Part shown: positions 1 through 9,767 of the stretch, piece after piece
Layout of the letters: each line of letters starts with the position of its first letter
Numbering within the stretch: position 1 is the first letter of the stretch
Assembly (NCBI GenBank): GCA_028994555.1
Contig: JARDVN010000001.1
Span: forward strand, 1,984,001-2,048,000
DNA length: 64,000 bases
Reading direction: 5' to 3'
Source of the DNA: Citrobacter amalonaticus
GTDB lineage: Bacteria > Pseudomonadota > Gammaproteobacteria > Enterobacterales > Enterobacteriaceae
The notes under the pieces: generated by a model
The model's database searches: none
What the model saw: the letters and a program-made list of their open reading frames with translations, nothing else
What the model was told of the DNA's origin: nothing
Position numbers and translations under genes: made by a program

Positions 1-1171
1 ATGACGCTGTTGCAGTTGTGCCATCGCCGCCTGACGCTGGCTGTCCCGGGAGGCGGTCGCAGCAGGCTGTTGTGTGGCGCTGAGGCCGCCGCTGACGTCG
101 GTCGTATGGAAGCGCTGCGCCGTTGAGGCGTTTTGGTACGGCACGCCGCCGCGATACGCCGGGTTGTGCTGCCAGGTCATGTTCTGCGTTTTCAGATTCT
201 GCCCGGAGATGCGGTTGAAGTTATCCACGTTGATATTGATGTTATCGCCGTTGTGTTGATAACCGTTGCCGCCGTGGTGATCGTCATCATGATGGTGATC
301 ATCGTGGTGATGATCGTCGTCATCCCAGTCGATATTGCTGAACAGTGCGTAAGTCGTTGCGACGCCCAGGCTGTAACCGAACCCTTTCACAAAACTGCCG
401 GCAAATTGTTCCTCTGGTGTCGGCGGGAGATACACCGGCGGGTACGCGGTGTTAGGCCAGGTGCCATAAACCGTGGAGGGGTTATAGCTGGGGACGTATA
501 CCACCTGCGGATCGGCAGGTTCAATTTTAATCACCGTGGAGGCTGGGGCGGCGGAAACGGCGCTGGATTTTGTCGCGGAGGCTGTGCTTGTGGGCGCAGT
601 TGTGGCGCTCTTTTTCGGCGTGCTGGTTACTGTCTGCTGCGGAGTGGATTTGAGCGAGCCGGTTTGCTGGGCCAGCAGGCGCAGGCGTTGCACGGAATCC
701 ATCACGTCCTGCGGTTGCGCCAGAAACGCATCGCCGAGATTTTGTACCCACTCCGGGTTTTCCCCCATCAGCGTCATGAGTTGCGGGAAAGCAACCAGCG
801 ATTTCACGCTGGGATCCCACGGCTGGTTTGCGACTGCCTGAATGGCGGCATCGCCTTGCTGTGTCGGATTATCGCGCGACCATTGTACTGCCTGAACGAC
901 ATTCGCCGGGTAGGTCGAGGCCATCAGAACCTGAGAAAGCAGCGGGTCCGGATAGAGGGCAATCGGTGCGACCCATTGATCGATTTGCGCGGTGCTAAAG
1001 GTGCTTTTAGCAACAGGGGGGCGCTTCTGTGACCGGTTGTGCGGCGACGGGAGCCGTGGGCTGAGTCGGGGCTTCCGGCGTGCGGCTTTTGACATACAGC
1101 ACGCCTGAAGCAGCGAGTAGACCGGCGCTACAGATCAGCGCAAGCACGTGGGGTTTAAAGGGCAACGTCAT
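1..1171 (-). CDS. yacH: YacH-like DUF3300 protein, 3' part outside window, frameshifted
   Basis: The minus strand encodes a protein starting MTLPFKPHVLALICSAGLL, a hydrophobic N-terminus that looks like a signal or anchor. After one extra G is removed from the G6 run at 1015-1020, the frame continues into a DUF3300-type domain (AQIDQWVAPIALYPDPLL, then NPEWVQNLGDAFLAQPQ). Next come a Ser/Thr/Ala-rich linker and a VVYVPSYNPSTVYGTWP motif. A striking Asp/His tract (about 245-335) follows, with blocks such as DWDDDDHHHDDHHH. Position and content match E. coli yacH, which lies upstream of and divergent from acnB. The C-terminus lies beyond base 1. Function is unknown; the His/Asp tract suggests metal binding, which is inference. 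The + strand open frame covering 133-1032 is its shadow. Confidence 0.85.
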
Positions 1172-1571
1172 TTTCTTACTCCCGATTTCCTGGAAATCGC
1201 TATGGTCGAAGTGCTGCCACCCGCAGGTGCAGTGATGCGTGAGTATAAAGAGACGATAGTTTAATTTTTGACTAATCTTGGGATCGGTGTCGTTCCGTGA
1301 TTATAAGAATACGAAATAATGTGACCATTCGTAACAGCGATATCGACCCCGCTTCGTGAAGGGAAAAGGGCATTAGACCATCCTTAACGATTCAGCCACT
1401 TTTTTTATGTTGCTTTTTTTGTAAACAGATTAACACCCCGCTAAAATCCTGTTATTCTGCCCATTGCGGAACCGGGCATTTACCCTACAAACTGCTGTCT
1501 CACAGGAGCGTGAAGAGAATCGCCCATCGATAAAGCGCCGCACTATGACAATGAGAGCGAGGAGAACCGTC
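1172..1571. other. yacH-acnB divergent intergenic region
   Basis: This 400-base non-coding gap separates the divergent yacH and acnB genes. It is AT-rich on the yacH side and contains one plausible sigma-70 promoter for acnB (listed separately). I see no RNA gene or repeat in it. Confidence 0.6.
1419..1447 (+). promoter_or_regulatory. candidate sigma-70 promoter of acnB
   Basis: A TTGTAA -35 hexamer at 1419-1424 and a TAAAAT -10 hexamer at 1442-1447 are separated by 17 bases. This would give a leader of about 115 bases before the acnB GTG. It was read by eye and no start site is known here. Confidence 0.45.
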
Positions 1572-4171
1572 GTGCTAGAAGAATACCGTAAGCACGTAGC
1601 AGAACGTGCCGCCGAGGGGATTGTGCCCAAACCCTTAGATGCAACCCAAATGGCCGCGCTCGTCGAGCTGCTGAAGAATCCGCCTGCGGGCGAAGAAGAA
1701 TTCCTGTTAGACCTGTTGATCAACCGTGTTCCCCCTGGCGTCGATGAAGCCGCCTATGTCAAAGCGGGTTTTCTCGCTGCCGTCGCGAAAGGCGAAACGA
1801 CCTCCCCACTGATTACGCCTGAAAAAGCGATTGAACTGCTCGGCACCATGCAGGGCGGTTACAACATTCATCCGCTGATCGACGCCCTGGACGATGCGAA
1901 ACTGGCGCCGATTGCCGCCAAAGCGCTCTCCCATACGCTGCTGATGTTCGATAACTTCTACGACGTAGAAGAAAAGGCCAAAGCGGGTAACGAATTTGCG
2001 AAGCAGGTGATGCAGTCCTGGGCCGACGCTGAATGGTTCCTGAGCCGTCCGCCGCTGGCTGAAAAAATGACCGTCACCGTCTTCAAAGTGACCGGTGAAA
2101 CCAACACCGATGACCTGTCTCCGGCGCCGGATGCATGGTCTCGCCCGGATATCCCGCTGCACGCGTTAGCGATGCTGAAAAACGCCCGCGAAGGTATCGA
2201 GCCGGATCAACCGGGCGTCGTAGGCCCGATCAAACAGATTGAAGCCCTGCAACAAAAGGGTTACCCGCTGGCTTACGTCGGTGACGTCGTTGGGACCGGT
2301 TCTTCACGTAAATCCGCCACCAACTCCGTGCTGTGGTTCATGGGGGGATGACATTCCTCATGTGCCGAACAAGCGCGGCGGCGGTCTGTGCCTCGGCGGT
2401 AAAATCGCCCCTATCTTTTTCAACACCATGGAAGATGCAGGCGCACTGCCGATCGAAGTGGATGTGTCAAACCTGAACATGGGTGATGTGATCGACGTTT
2501 ACCCGTACAAAGGTGAAGTACGTAACCATGAAACTGGCGAACTGCTGGCAAGCTTTGAACTGAAAACCGACGTGCTGATTGATGAAGTGCGTGCGGGCGG
2601 TCGTATTCCGCTGATCATCGGTCGCGGTCTGACCACCAAGGCGCGTGAAGCGCTGGGCCTGCCGCACTCAGACGTTTTCCGTCAGGCGAAAGACGTGGCT
2701 GAAAGCAGCCGTGGTTTCTCGCTGGCGCAGAAAATGGTAGGTCGTGCGTGTGGCGTAGCGGGCATCCGTCCGGGGGGCGTACTGCGAACCGAAGATGACC
2801 TCCGTAGGTTCTCAGGATACCACCGGTCCAATGACCCGTGACGAACTGAAGGACCTGGCGTGTCTGGGCTTCTCTGCGGACCTGGTGATGCAGTCCTTCT
2901 GCCACACAGCCGCTTATCCGAAGCCGGTTGACGTCACCACGCACCACACGCTGCCTGACTTTATTATGAACCGCGGCGGTGTTTCGCTGCGTCCGGGCGA
3001 TGGCGTTATCCACTCCTGGCTGAACCGCATGCTGCTGCCGGATACCGTCGGTACCGGTGGTGACTCCCATACCCGTTTCCCGATTGGCATCTCCTTCCCG
3101 GCGGGCTCGGGTCTGGTGGCGTTTGCTGCGGCGACCGGCGTCATGCCGCTGGACATGCCGGAATCGGTGCTGGTGCGCTTCAAAGGCAAAATGCAGCCGG
3201 GTATCACCCTGCGCGATCTGGTACACGCCATTCCGCTGTATGCGATCAAACAGGGTCTGCTGACCGTTGAGAAGAAAGGCAAGAAGAACATTTTCTCTGG
3301 CCGTATTCTCGAAATCGAAGGTCTGCCGGATCTGAAAGTCGAGCAGGCGTTTGAGCTGACTGATGCCTCCGCCGAGCGTTCTGCGGCAGGGTGTACCATC
3401 AAGCTGAACAAAGAGCCGATCGTGGAATACCTGACCTCCAACATCGTTCTGCTGAAGTGGATGATCGCAGAAGGCTATGGCGACCGTCGTACGCTGGAAC
3501 GTCGTATTCAGGGCATGGAAAAATGGCTGGCGGATCCACAACTGCTGGAAGCCGATGCGGATGCGGAATACGCTGCGGTGATCGACATCGATCTGGCCGA
3601 TATCAAAGAGCCTATCCTGTGTGCGCCGAACGATCCGGACGATGCGCGTCTGCTCTCTGATGTGCAGGGCGACAAAATCGATGAAGTGTTCATTGGTTCC
3701 TGCATGACCAACATTGGTCACTTCCGCGCGGCCGGTAAACTGCTGGATGCGCACAAAGGCCAGTTGCCGACGCGTCTGTGGGTGGCGCCGCCAACCCGTA
3801 TGGATGCCGCGCAGCTGACTGAAGAGGGCTACTACAGCGTCTTTGGTAAGAGCGGTGCGCGTATTGAAATTCCGGGCTGTTCACTGTGCATGGGTAACCA
3901 GGCGCGTGTTGCCGACGGCGCGACGGTGGTTTCAACATCTACACGTAACTTCCCGAACCGTTTAGGGACTGGCGCGAACGTCTATCTGGCTTCAGCGGAG
4001 CTGGCGGCGGTAGCGGCGCTGATCGGCAAACTGCCGACGCCGGAAGAGTACCAGACCTATGTAGCGCAGGTGGATAAAACGGCAGTTGATACCTATCGTT
4101 ACCTGAACTTCGACCAGCTCTCTCAGTACACCGAGAAAGCAGACGGTGTGATTTTTCAGACCGCAGTGTAA
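1572..4171 (+). CDS. acnB: aconitate hydratase B, two frame disruptions
   Basis: This is the TCA-cycle aconitase that interconverts citrate and isocitrate with a [4Fe-4S] cluster; apo-AcnB is also known to bind mRNA. The start is GTG at 1572 ([16 protein letters not shown]) after GGAGAACC, as in E. coli. The N-terminal HEAT-like domain is followed by the swivel and catalytic domains, with cluster cysteines in [10 protein letters not shown] and [11 protein letters not shown]. The frame breaks at G6 2342-2347 (VLWFMG|DDIPHV) and at G6 2772-2777 (GIRPG|AYCEP). Dropping one G at each site gives a continuous protein of about 865 residues, the family length. A strong terminator follows, so the gene is monocistronic. 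Confidence 0.97.
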
Positions 4172-4202
4172 TGCGTTAACGCCTTTCGCGTAAAAATGCG
4201 TC

Positions 4203-4240
4203 AATGCCCGGAGAAGCGCGCTTCTCCGGGCATTTTTATT
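4203..4240 (+). terminator. acnB intrinsic terminator
   Basis: A GC-rich hairpin (ATGCCCGGAGAAG paired with CTTCTCCGGGCAT) is followed directly by a T-rich tract, just after the acnB stop. Confidence 0.9.
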
Positions 4241-4346
4241 TTCTATTCCTTATACCCGATCCGCTTTTTTTCTGCGTCCAGGCTGCGATAATTAAACCAA
4301 GGCGCAATGCGGTACTGGCGCATTGCCGGGAGCAGAGGACTACATT

Positions 4347-4709
4347 ATGGATTACGAATTTCTGCGTGATGTTACCGGGCGAGTTTTGGTGCGCATGTCC
4401 ATGGGGCACGAAGTGGTTGGGCACTGGTTTAATGAAGAAGTGAAAGAAAACCTGGCACTGCTGGAGGAAGTGGAGCAAGCGGCACACGCGTTGAAAGGCA
4501 GCGAACGTTCCTGGCAACGGGCAGGGCATGAATATACGCTCTGGATGGATGGCGAAGAGGTCATGATCCGCGCCAATCAACTGGAGTTTTCGGGCGACGA
4601 AATGGAAGAAGGGATGAGTTACTACGATGAAGAGAGCCTGTCGCTGTGCGGCGTTGAGGATTTTCTTCAGGTGATAAACGCATACCGGGAATTTCTGCGT
4701 CAATCCTGA
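4347..4709 (+). CDS. yacL: UPF0231 family protein YacL
   Basis: This is a 120-residue acidic soluble protein ([20 protein letters not shown]). It is almost identical in length and sequence to E. coli YacL, a conserved protein of the UPF0231 family with no assigned function. The ATG at 4347 gives the family N-terminus; a longer frame from 4323 has no support. It has no signal peptide or membrane segment. It lies downstream of acnB but behind a terminator, so it probably has its own promoter. Confidence 0.93.
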   Translation: MDYEFLRDVTGRVLVRMSMGHEVVGHWFNEEVKENLALLEEVEQAAHALKGSERSWQRAGHEYTLWMDGEEVMIRANQLEFSGDEMEEGMSYYDEESLSLCGVEDFLQVINAYREFLRQS

Positions 4710-4727
4710 ATGATTTCAATCAACAAT

Positions 4728-4758
4728 GAAGCCGGGCGTTTGCGTTCGGCTTTTTTTT
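4728..4758 (+). terminator. terminator after yacL
   Basis: The sequence GAAGCCGGGCG-TTT-GCGTTCGGC forms an imperfect hairpin followed by eight or nine T residues, about 20 bases after the yacL stop. Confidence 0.75.
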
Positions 4759-4764
4759 ATCCAA

Positions 4765-4796
4765 AAAATGATTGTTTGATTTTTATTAATCATTTT
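4765..4796. promoter_or_regulatory. inverted repeat 1 upstream of the sugar-acid operon
   Basis: A perfect 9-base inverted repeat, AAAATGATT (4765-4773) and AATCATTTT (4788-4796), with a 14-base AT-rich spacer. It lies upstream of the permease gene and shares the core TGATT/AATCA with the second repeat. I propose it as a binding site for the operon's DeoR-family regulator; this is inference. Confidence 0.4.
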
Positions 4797-4830
4797 AAAA
4801 CTGTGATCCGGCGCGTTTGTGTTCTTAATT

Positions 4831-4865
4831 TGATTAAATATAATCGTTATGATTTAATTTAATCA
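4831..4865. promoter_or_regulatory. inverted repeat 2 upstream of the sugar-acid operon
   Basis: A perfect 9-base inverted repeat, TGATTAAAT (4831-4839) and ATTTAATCA (4857-4865), 17 bases apart. It ends about 25 bases before the permease start, where a repressor would block transcription. Its role as operator is inference from position and symmetry. Confidence 0.45.
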
Positions 4866-4890
4866 CAACATAACAACAGGCGGGAAGACC

Positions 4891-5840
4891 ATGAACATCA
4901 AAAAAGGCAATAGAACGCGTACCCGGCGGCATGATGGTCGTGCCACTGGTTATCGGTGCCATTATCAATACCTTTGCCCCGCAGGCGCTGGAGATCGGCG
5001 GCTTTACCACTGCCTTGTTTAAAAACGGCGCTGCGCCGCTGATCGGCGCATTCCTGCTGTGTATGGGGGGCTGGGATCAGCGTAAAAGCAGCGCCCCAGG
5101 CGTTGTTGCAAGGCGGTACGATCACACTGACTAAATTGCTGATTGCCATTGCGATCGGTCTGGGCGTTGAGCATCTGTTCGGCGCGGATGGGATCTTTGG
5201 CCTGAGCGGCGTGGCGATTATTGCCGCCATGAGTAACTCCAACGGCGGGCTGTACGCGGCGTTAGTCGGTGAGTTCGGCAATGAACGCGATGTAGGCGCG
5301 ATCTCCATTCTGTCTCTCAATGACGGTCCGTTCTTTACGATGATCGCGCTGGGCGCCGCAGGAATGGCCAACATTCCGATCATGGCGCTGGTGGCGGTCC
5401 TGGTTCCGCTGGTGGTCGGCATGATCCTCGGCAACCTCGATCACAACATGCGTGATTTCCTGACCAAAGGCGGGCCGCTGTTGATTCCGTTCTTCGCTTT
5501 TGCGCTGGGGGCCGGTATTAACCTGGAGATGCTGCTGCAGGGCGGTCTGGCGGGTATCCTGCTGGGTGTGCTGACCACGTTCGTCGGCGGTTTTTTCAAC
5601 ATTCGCGCAGACCGTCTGGTGGGGGGGAGTGGAATTGCCGGTGCGGCAGCCTCCAGTACGGCGGGTAATGCCGTCGCGACGCCACTGGCGATTGCGCAGG
5701 CTGACCCTTCGCTAGCGCAAGTTGCCGCTGCTGCTGCGCCGCTGATTGCCGCCTCGGTGATCACTACCGCGATCCTGACGCCGATCCTCACCTCGTGGGT
5801 AGCCAAAAAAGCAGGCGCGTCAGGTTGCTCAGGAGAATAA
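4891..5840 (+). CDS. KdgT-family sugar-acid permease, two frame disruptions
   Basis: This is an integral inner-membrane transporter of the 2-keto-3-deoxygluconate permease family. It reads MNIKKAIERVPGGMMVVPLV, then about ten hydrophobic segments, with AIIAAMSNSNGGLYAALVGE, LSLNDGPFFTMIALG and GSGIAGAAASSTAGNAVATP as typical motifs. Start ATG 4891 is preceded by a purine-rich site. The frame breaks at the A6GG stretch 4900-4907 and at G6 5065-5070. With one base removed at each, the product is about 315 residues, close to E. coli KdgT (327). The gene starts an operon with dtnK and pdxA2, so I infer that it imports a four-carbon sugar acid such as D-threonate rather than ketodeoxygluconate. 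Confidence 0.88.
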
Positions 5841-5843
5841 AGC

Positions 5844-7116
5844 ATGAAAATGATCGTTATCGCCGATGACTTTACGGGCTCTAACGATACCGGCGTACAG
5901 CTGGCGAAAAAAGGGGCGCGCACGGAGGTAATGCTCACCCCGACGCAGAAGCCTTCCCGCCGTGCTGATGTGCTGGTGATCAACACCGAAAGTCGGGCAA
6001 TTCCTGCGGCAAACGCCGCGCAGGCCGTCCATCAGGCTTTAGCCCCCTGGTGCGAAGGGGCAAACACGCCGCTGGTGTATAAAAAAATCGACTCGACCTT
6101 TCGTGGCAACGTGGGCGCCGAGGTGGCGGCGGCGATGCGCGCCGCTAACCGCAAGCTGGCAGTGATTGCTGCGGCAATCCCTGCCGCAGGGCGCACGACG
6201 CATGACGGACTGTGCCTGGTCAATGGCATCCCACTTCTGGAGACCGAATTTGCCAGCGATCCCAAAACGCCGATTATCTCTTCGCGCATTGCGGAACTGG
6301 TCACGCTGCAAAGTGACATTCCGGTGCATGAAGTGTCGCTCGATGATGTCCGTCGCGGACAACTGAGCGCGCTGTTGAGCGCCCTGGCTAAACAGGGCGA
6401 ATGCATGGTCGTGGTGGACGCGGTGGAAGATCGCGATCTGTCGCTGATTGCACAAGCCATCTGTGAACAGGAGACACTGCCGTTACTGGTGGGAGCCGCC
6501 GGGCTCGCCAATGCGTTGCCCGTCAGAATGTTCATGCAGGAAAAGCAGGAGCTCCCGGTGCTGGTGGTGGCGGGTTCGATGAGTGAAGCCACACGGCGTC
6601 AGGTAGACAAGGCGCTGTGTCAGGGGAGAGCAAAGGTTGTTGATATCGATGTCTCACGGTTGGTTTCTGCCCACTTCGGGCAGGAGATAGCATCGGTGGT
6701 GGAACAGGCCTGTGCGTTACTGAGCCACCAACAGCATACGATTTTACGTACCAGCCGGAGCGCAGAAGACCGACAGATGATCGACACGCTATGTGCCAGC
6801 GTGGGAATGAGCCGTCAGGCGCTTGGCGAACGGTTAAGCCAGCGTCTTGGCATAATCACATTACGCATTATTGAGCAGGCGCGTATTGGCGGCCTGTTCC
6901 TGACCGGAGGGGATATTGCGACCGCTGTTGCCAGTGCGCTGGGGGGCGGAAGGGTATCGTATTCAACGCGAGGTGGCGCCGTGTATTCCGTGCGGCACGT
7001 TTGTGAACAGCGAAATTGACGATCTGCCGGTGATCACCAAAGCAGGAGGATTCGGCTCCGACAGCACCCTTTGTGATGCGCTTTATTTTATTGAGGAGAT
7101 GTACAGTGGTAACTAA
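5844..7116 (+). CDS. dtnK: four-carbon acid sugar kinase (DUF1537), D-threonate kinase type, one frame disruption
   Basis: The N-terminal half starts MKMIVIADDFTGSNDTGVQLA, the nucleotide-independent sugar-acid domain with the conserved ADDFTG motif, and also has YKKIDSTFRGNVGAE. The C-terminal half carries VVAGSMSEATRRQV and the glycine-rich GGLFLTGGDIATAV phosphate-binding region. This is the two-domain DUF1537 layout of kinases that phosphorylate D-threonate or D-erythronate at O4. An extra G in G6 6941-6946 breaks the frame; correcting it gives SALGAEGYRIQREVAPCIPCG and 423 residues, the family size. It starts 3 bases after the permease stop and overlaps pdxA2 by 11 bases. D-threonate is preferred over D-erythronate only by analogy with Salmonella. 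Confidence 0.88.
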
Positions 7117-8090
7117 AACAGTCGCGATTACGATGGGCGATCCTGCGGGGATCGGTCCGGAAATTATTGTTAAAGCGCTCAGTGAAGATGAACTTAACGG
7201 CGCGCCGCTGGTGGTGGTGGGATGCCTGCAAACGCTGAAGCGGTTACAGGCTGCGGGTCTGGCTGAAGGCGTGACGTTTCGCGCTATTAAGCAGGTGGCG
7301 GACGCCCGATTCGCACCTGGCATTATTCATGTGATTGATGAACCGCTGGCACAGCCGGAAGCGCTGGAGCCGGGTAAAGTACAAGCACAGGCAGGCGATC
7401 TGGCCTATCGCTGCGTAAAACGGGCGACAGAACTGGCGATGAAAGGCGATGTTCATGCCATCGCCACTGCGCCGCTGAATAAAGAAGCGCTGCACCTGGG
7501 TGGACACCATTTCCCAGGGCATACCGAACTGCTGGCGACGCTGACGGAAAGCCGTGATTACGCAATGGTGCTTTATACCGATAAGCTGAAAGTCATTCAT
7601 GTTTCCACCCACATCGCCCTGCGTAAGTTCCTCGATACCCTGAACGGACAGCGCGTGGAAACGGTGATTGGTATCGCCGACACCTTTCTGAAGCGTGTGG
7701 GTTATACGCAGCCGCGTATAGCCGTGGCCGGAGTGAACCCCCCATGCCGGGGAGAACGGGCTGTTTGGCGATGAGGAGATTCGCATCGTCGGTCCGGCGA
7801 TTGAGAACATGAAGGTGAAGGGGATAGATGTTTACGGTCCGTGCCCACCGGATACCGTGTTTTTACAGGCGTATGAAGGGCAATATGACATGGTGGTGGC
7901 GATGTATCACGACCAGGGACATATCCCACTGAAACTGCTTGGTTTTTACGATGGCGTCAATATCACTGCGGGGTTGCCGTTTATCCGCACCTCTGCCGAT
8001 CACGGGACGGCATTTGATATCGCCTGGACGGGAAAAGCAAAATCTGAGAGCATGGCCGTATCGATTAAACTGGCAATGCAACTGGCGTAA
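7106..8090 (+). CDS. pdxA2: D-threonate 4-phosphate dehydrogenase (PdxA2), one frame disruption
   Basis: This PdxA-family, metal-dependent oxidative decarboxylase turns 4-phospho-D-threonate into dihydroxyacetone phosphate and CO2 with NAD. The start is GTG 7106 ([20 protein letters not shown]), with GAGGAGAT just upstream and an 11-base overlap with dtnK, suggesting translational coupling. Family metal and substrate motifs are [25 protein letters not shown] and [12 protein letters not shown]. An extra C in C6 7738-7743 breaks the frame; correction gives [13 protein letters not shown] and 327 residues. The kinase partner, not pyridoxine genes, sets its role; biosynthetic PdxA is usually encoded elsewhere. 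Confidence 0.9.
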
Positions 8091-8099
8091 TTTCCTGTT

Positions 8100-8864
8100 A
8101 TGAAAGGACAACACCGTCTGGATAAGATAGTGGCGTATTTGAAAAATCATACGCTGGTGACCGTGGAACAACTGGTGGATGCCGTTGACGCATCCCCGGC
8201 GACGATCCGACGCGACCTGATCAAACTGGATGAACAAGGGGTGATCAGTCGCAGCCACGGCGGTGTTGCGTTACGGCGCTTTGAACCTGCTCAACCCACC
8301 ACCAACGAGAAACAACTGCGATCGCCCGCCGAAAAACGGGCGATTGCGCGTTATGCGGCATCTCTGGTCCAGGCTGGCGATGCCGTAGTGCTCGATGCCG
8401 GTACAACCATGCTGGAACTGGCGAAGTGTTTAACGCATCTTCCATTACGCATTATCACCGTTGATCTGCACATCGCCCTGTTTTTATCGGAGTTTCGCCA
8501 GATAGAAGTGACCATTGTCGGCGGCCGGATTGATGACAGCAGCCAGTCCTGCATCGGTGAGTTTGGTCGCAAAATGCTGCGCAGCGTCTACCCGGATATC
8601 GCCTTTATGAGCTGTAACACCTGGAGTATGGAAAAGGGTGTGACCACGCCGACCGAGGACAAAGCGGGGCTGAAGCAGGAAATTATCGCTAACGCCCAGC
8701 GTAAGGTGTTGCTGGCTGACAGCAGTAAATATGGTGCCCATTCACTGTTTAATGTCGCCTCTCTCAGCCGCTTTACCGACGTCATCACCGATGTTAATTT
8801 ACCGCAGGCCGTGCAGGCCGAACTGAAAGCGCAATCCGTCGCCCTGACGCTGGTACAACCTTAA
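8100..8864 (+). CDS. DeoR-family transcriptional regulator of the sugar-acid operon
   Basis: An intact 254-residue regulator. Residues about 5-60 form the DeoR helix-turn-helix ([20 protein letters not shown], then [14 protein letters not shown]). Residues about 75-230 form the ribose-isomerase-like effector domain ([44 protein letters not shown]). It begins 9 bases after pdxA2 and is the last gene of the operon, so it is probably an autoregulated local repressor responding to a phosphorylated sugar acid. The two inverted repeats at 4765-4865 are its likely targets by inference. Confidence 0.9.
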   Translation: MKGQHRLDKIVAYLKNHTLVTVEQLVDAVDASPATIRRDLIKLDEQGVISRSHGGVALRRFEPAQPTTNEKQLRSPAEKRAIARYAASLVQAGDAVVLDAGTTMLELAKCLTHLPLRIITVDLHIALFLSEFRQIEVTIVGGRIDDSSQSCIGEFGRKMLRSVYPDIAFMSCNTWSMEKGVTTPTEDKAGLKQEIIANAQRKVLLADSSKYGAHSLFNVASLSRFTDVITDVNLPQAVQAELKAQSVALTLVQP

Positions 8865-8905
8865 TAATCCGGTGACAGACGTTGGGATAACCCTGGAGAT
8901 AAGTG

Positions 8906-9151
8906 ATGGGTAATGAAATACCACTGAAATTTTATGACATCGTGGATGAGTATTCGACGGAATCCGCAGAGCCAGTTAACGCGTCGGAGCGTGATGCCCT
9001 TGCTCGCTATTTCCAGCTACTGATTACTCGCTTAACAAATAACGAAGAGATCGGCGAAGAGGCGCAGCAGGAGATGGCGGTCGAAGCTGGCATTGACGCG
9101 CAACGCATCGATGATATCGCAGAATTCCTGAATCGTTGGGGAAATGAATAG
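8906..9151 (+). CDS. small acidic protein of unknown function
   Basis: An 81-residue acidic protein ([20 protein letters not shown] ... [14 protein letters not shown]), with GGAG seven bases before ATG 8906. A GTG at 8903 is also in frame but less well placed. It has no signal peptide, no membrane segment and no cysteine, and is predicted mostly helical from composition. I do not recognise a family. It lies 41 bases after the regulator on the same strand, so it may be a read-through passenger of the sugar-acid operon. Confidence 0.7.
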   Translation: MGNEIPLKFYDIVDEYSTESAEPVNASERDALARYFQLLITRLTNNEEIGEEAQQEMAVEAGIDAQRIDDIAEFLNRWGNE

Positions 9152-9212
9152 TCCCTCTGTAATTGTTTTTCGCCCATAAATTAACCTTCTTTTGATGCTG
9201 GATTGAATATGT

Positions 9213-9230
9213 CAAAACCAGGCAATTACA
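9213..9230. repeat. left copy of imperfect direct repeat flanking the exported pair
   Basis: CAAAACCAGGCAATTACA matches CAAAACCGGGTAATTGCA at 10207-10224 at 15 of 18 positions. The copies flank the gene pair 9318-10192. They may mark the limits of an inserted segment, or be chance in AT-rich sequence. Confidence 0.4.
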
Positions 9231-9317
9231 CAAAATTTGGTACAGGCTCAAAGCCGAGGGTGTAGGAAATTTTTTACAGTGCCAGGTGCTGTAGGTGTGT
9301 AAGGGAGTAGGTATTGA

Positions 9318-9767
9318 ATGAAAAATTATCATAAAGCAGTGTTATTAATCATAAGTGGGATCATGTCAGGTGCAGCCGTATCCGCCAAAGCGGGGATATT
9401 TGATAGTTCAATTGACCTTTCAAAGCCGTTTACGTGCAAGGATGTTTCCCCGTCTCCTATGCGTATCACAGAGAAGGGATTGATTATGGGCGGTGTGCTT
9501 TACCCGCTGTACAACCCTAATGCCGCCTCTACACCAGCGCTTACTAACACCATCTTTAGGAGCCGGGATAATTTGGAAGAAATTGACGTTGTGCAGTACG
9601 CAAGCGATGGAAAAGTGAGCGTTAGTTACATGAAATTCTATAACGATCCTGATCAATTCACGGATTATGAAGCAATCGACAATAACAAAATCTTTGAGAA
9701 AGCCAGCGGAGAAGCGGTGGATCCTAAGCCGTTTTATCATTCGAAAAATCAGGGGTGTGAACAATGA
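9318..9767 (+). CDS. unknown exported protein, first gene of a coupled pair
   Basis: A 149-residue protein with a clear signal peptide: MKNYHKAVLLIISGIMSGAA, then likely cleavage near VSAKA|GIF. The mature part is about 120 residues, has one Cys near each end (FTCKD and QGCEQ) and no membrane segment, suggesting a small periplasmic or secreted domain that could be disulfide-bonded. Base composition looks lower in G+C than the neighbouring housekeeping genes. Its TGA overlaps the next ATG by 4 bases, so the two are translationally coupled. I do not recognise a family and assign no function. Confidence 0.75.
   Translation: MKNYHKAVLLIISGIMSGAAVSAKAGIFDSSIDLSKPFTCKDVSPSPMRITEKGLIMGGVLYPLYNPNAASTPALTNTIFRSRDNLEEIDVVQYASDGKVSVSYMKFYNDPDQFTDYEAIDNNKIFEKASGEAVDPKPFYHSKNQGCEQ

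Noticed and set aside
133..1032. Long + strand open frame (299 codons) that could be a membrane protein
   Set aside because: It is antisense to the YacH-like gene, whose DUF3300 motifs, Asp/His tract and conserved position are clear on the minus strand.
2239..2841. Separate short genes made from the middle of acnB
   Set aside because: They join seamlessly into AcnB once one G is removed at each of two runs; no start or ribosome site supports independent genes.
2615..3754. 379-codon minus-strand frame inside acnB
   Set aside because: It is a shadow of the GC-rich acnB reading frame with no recognisable domain or ribosome site; similar long antisense frames lie over fhuA, degP and hemL.
7073..7105. 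Upstream start for PdxA2
   Set aside because: It would place translation inside dtnK without a ribosome site; GTG 7106 has GAGGAGAT upstream and begins the family sequence.
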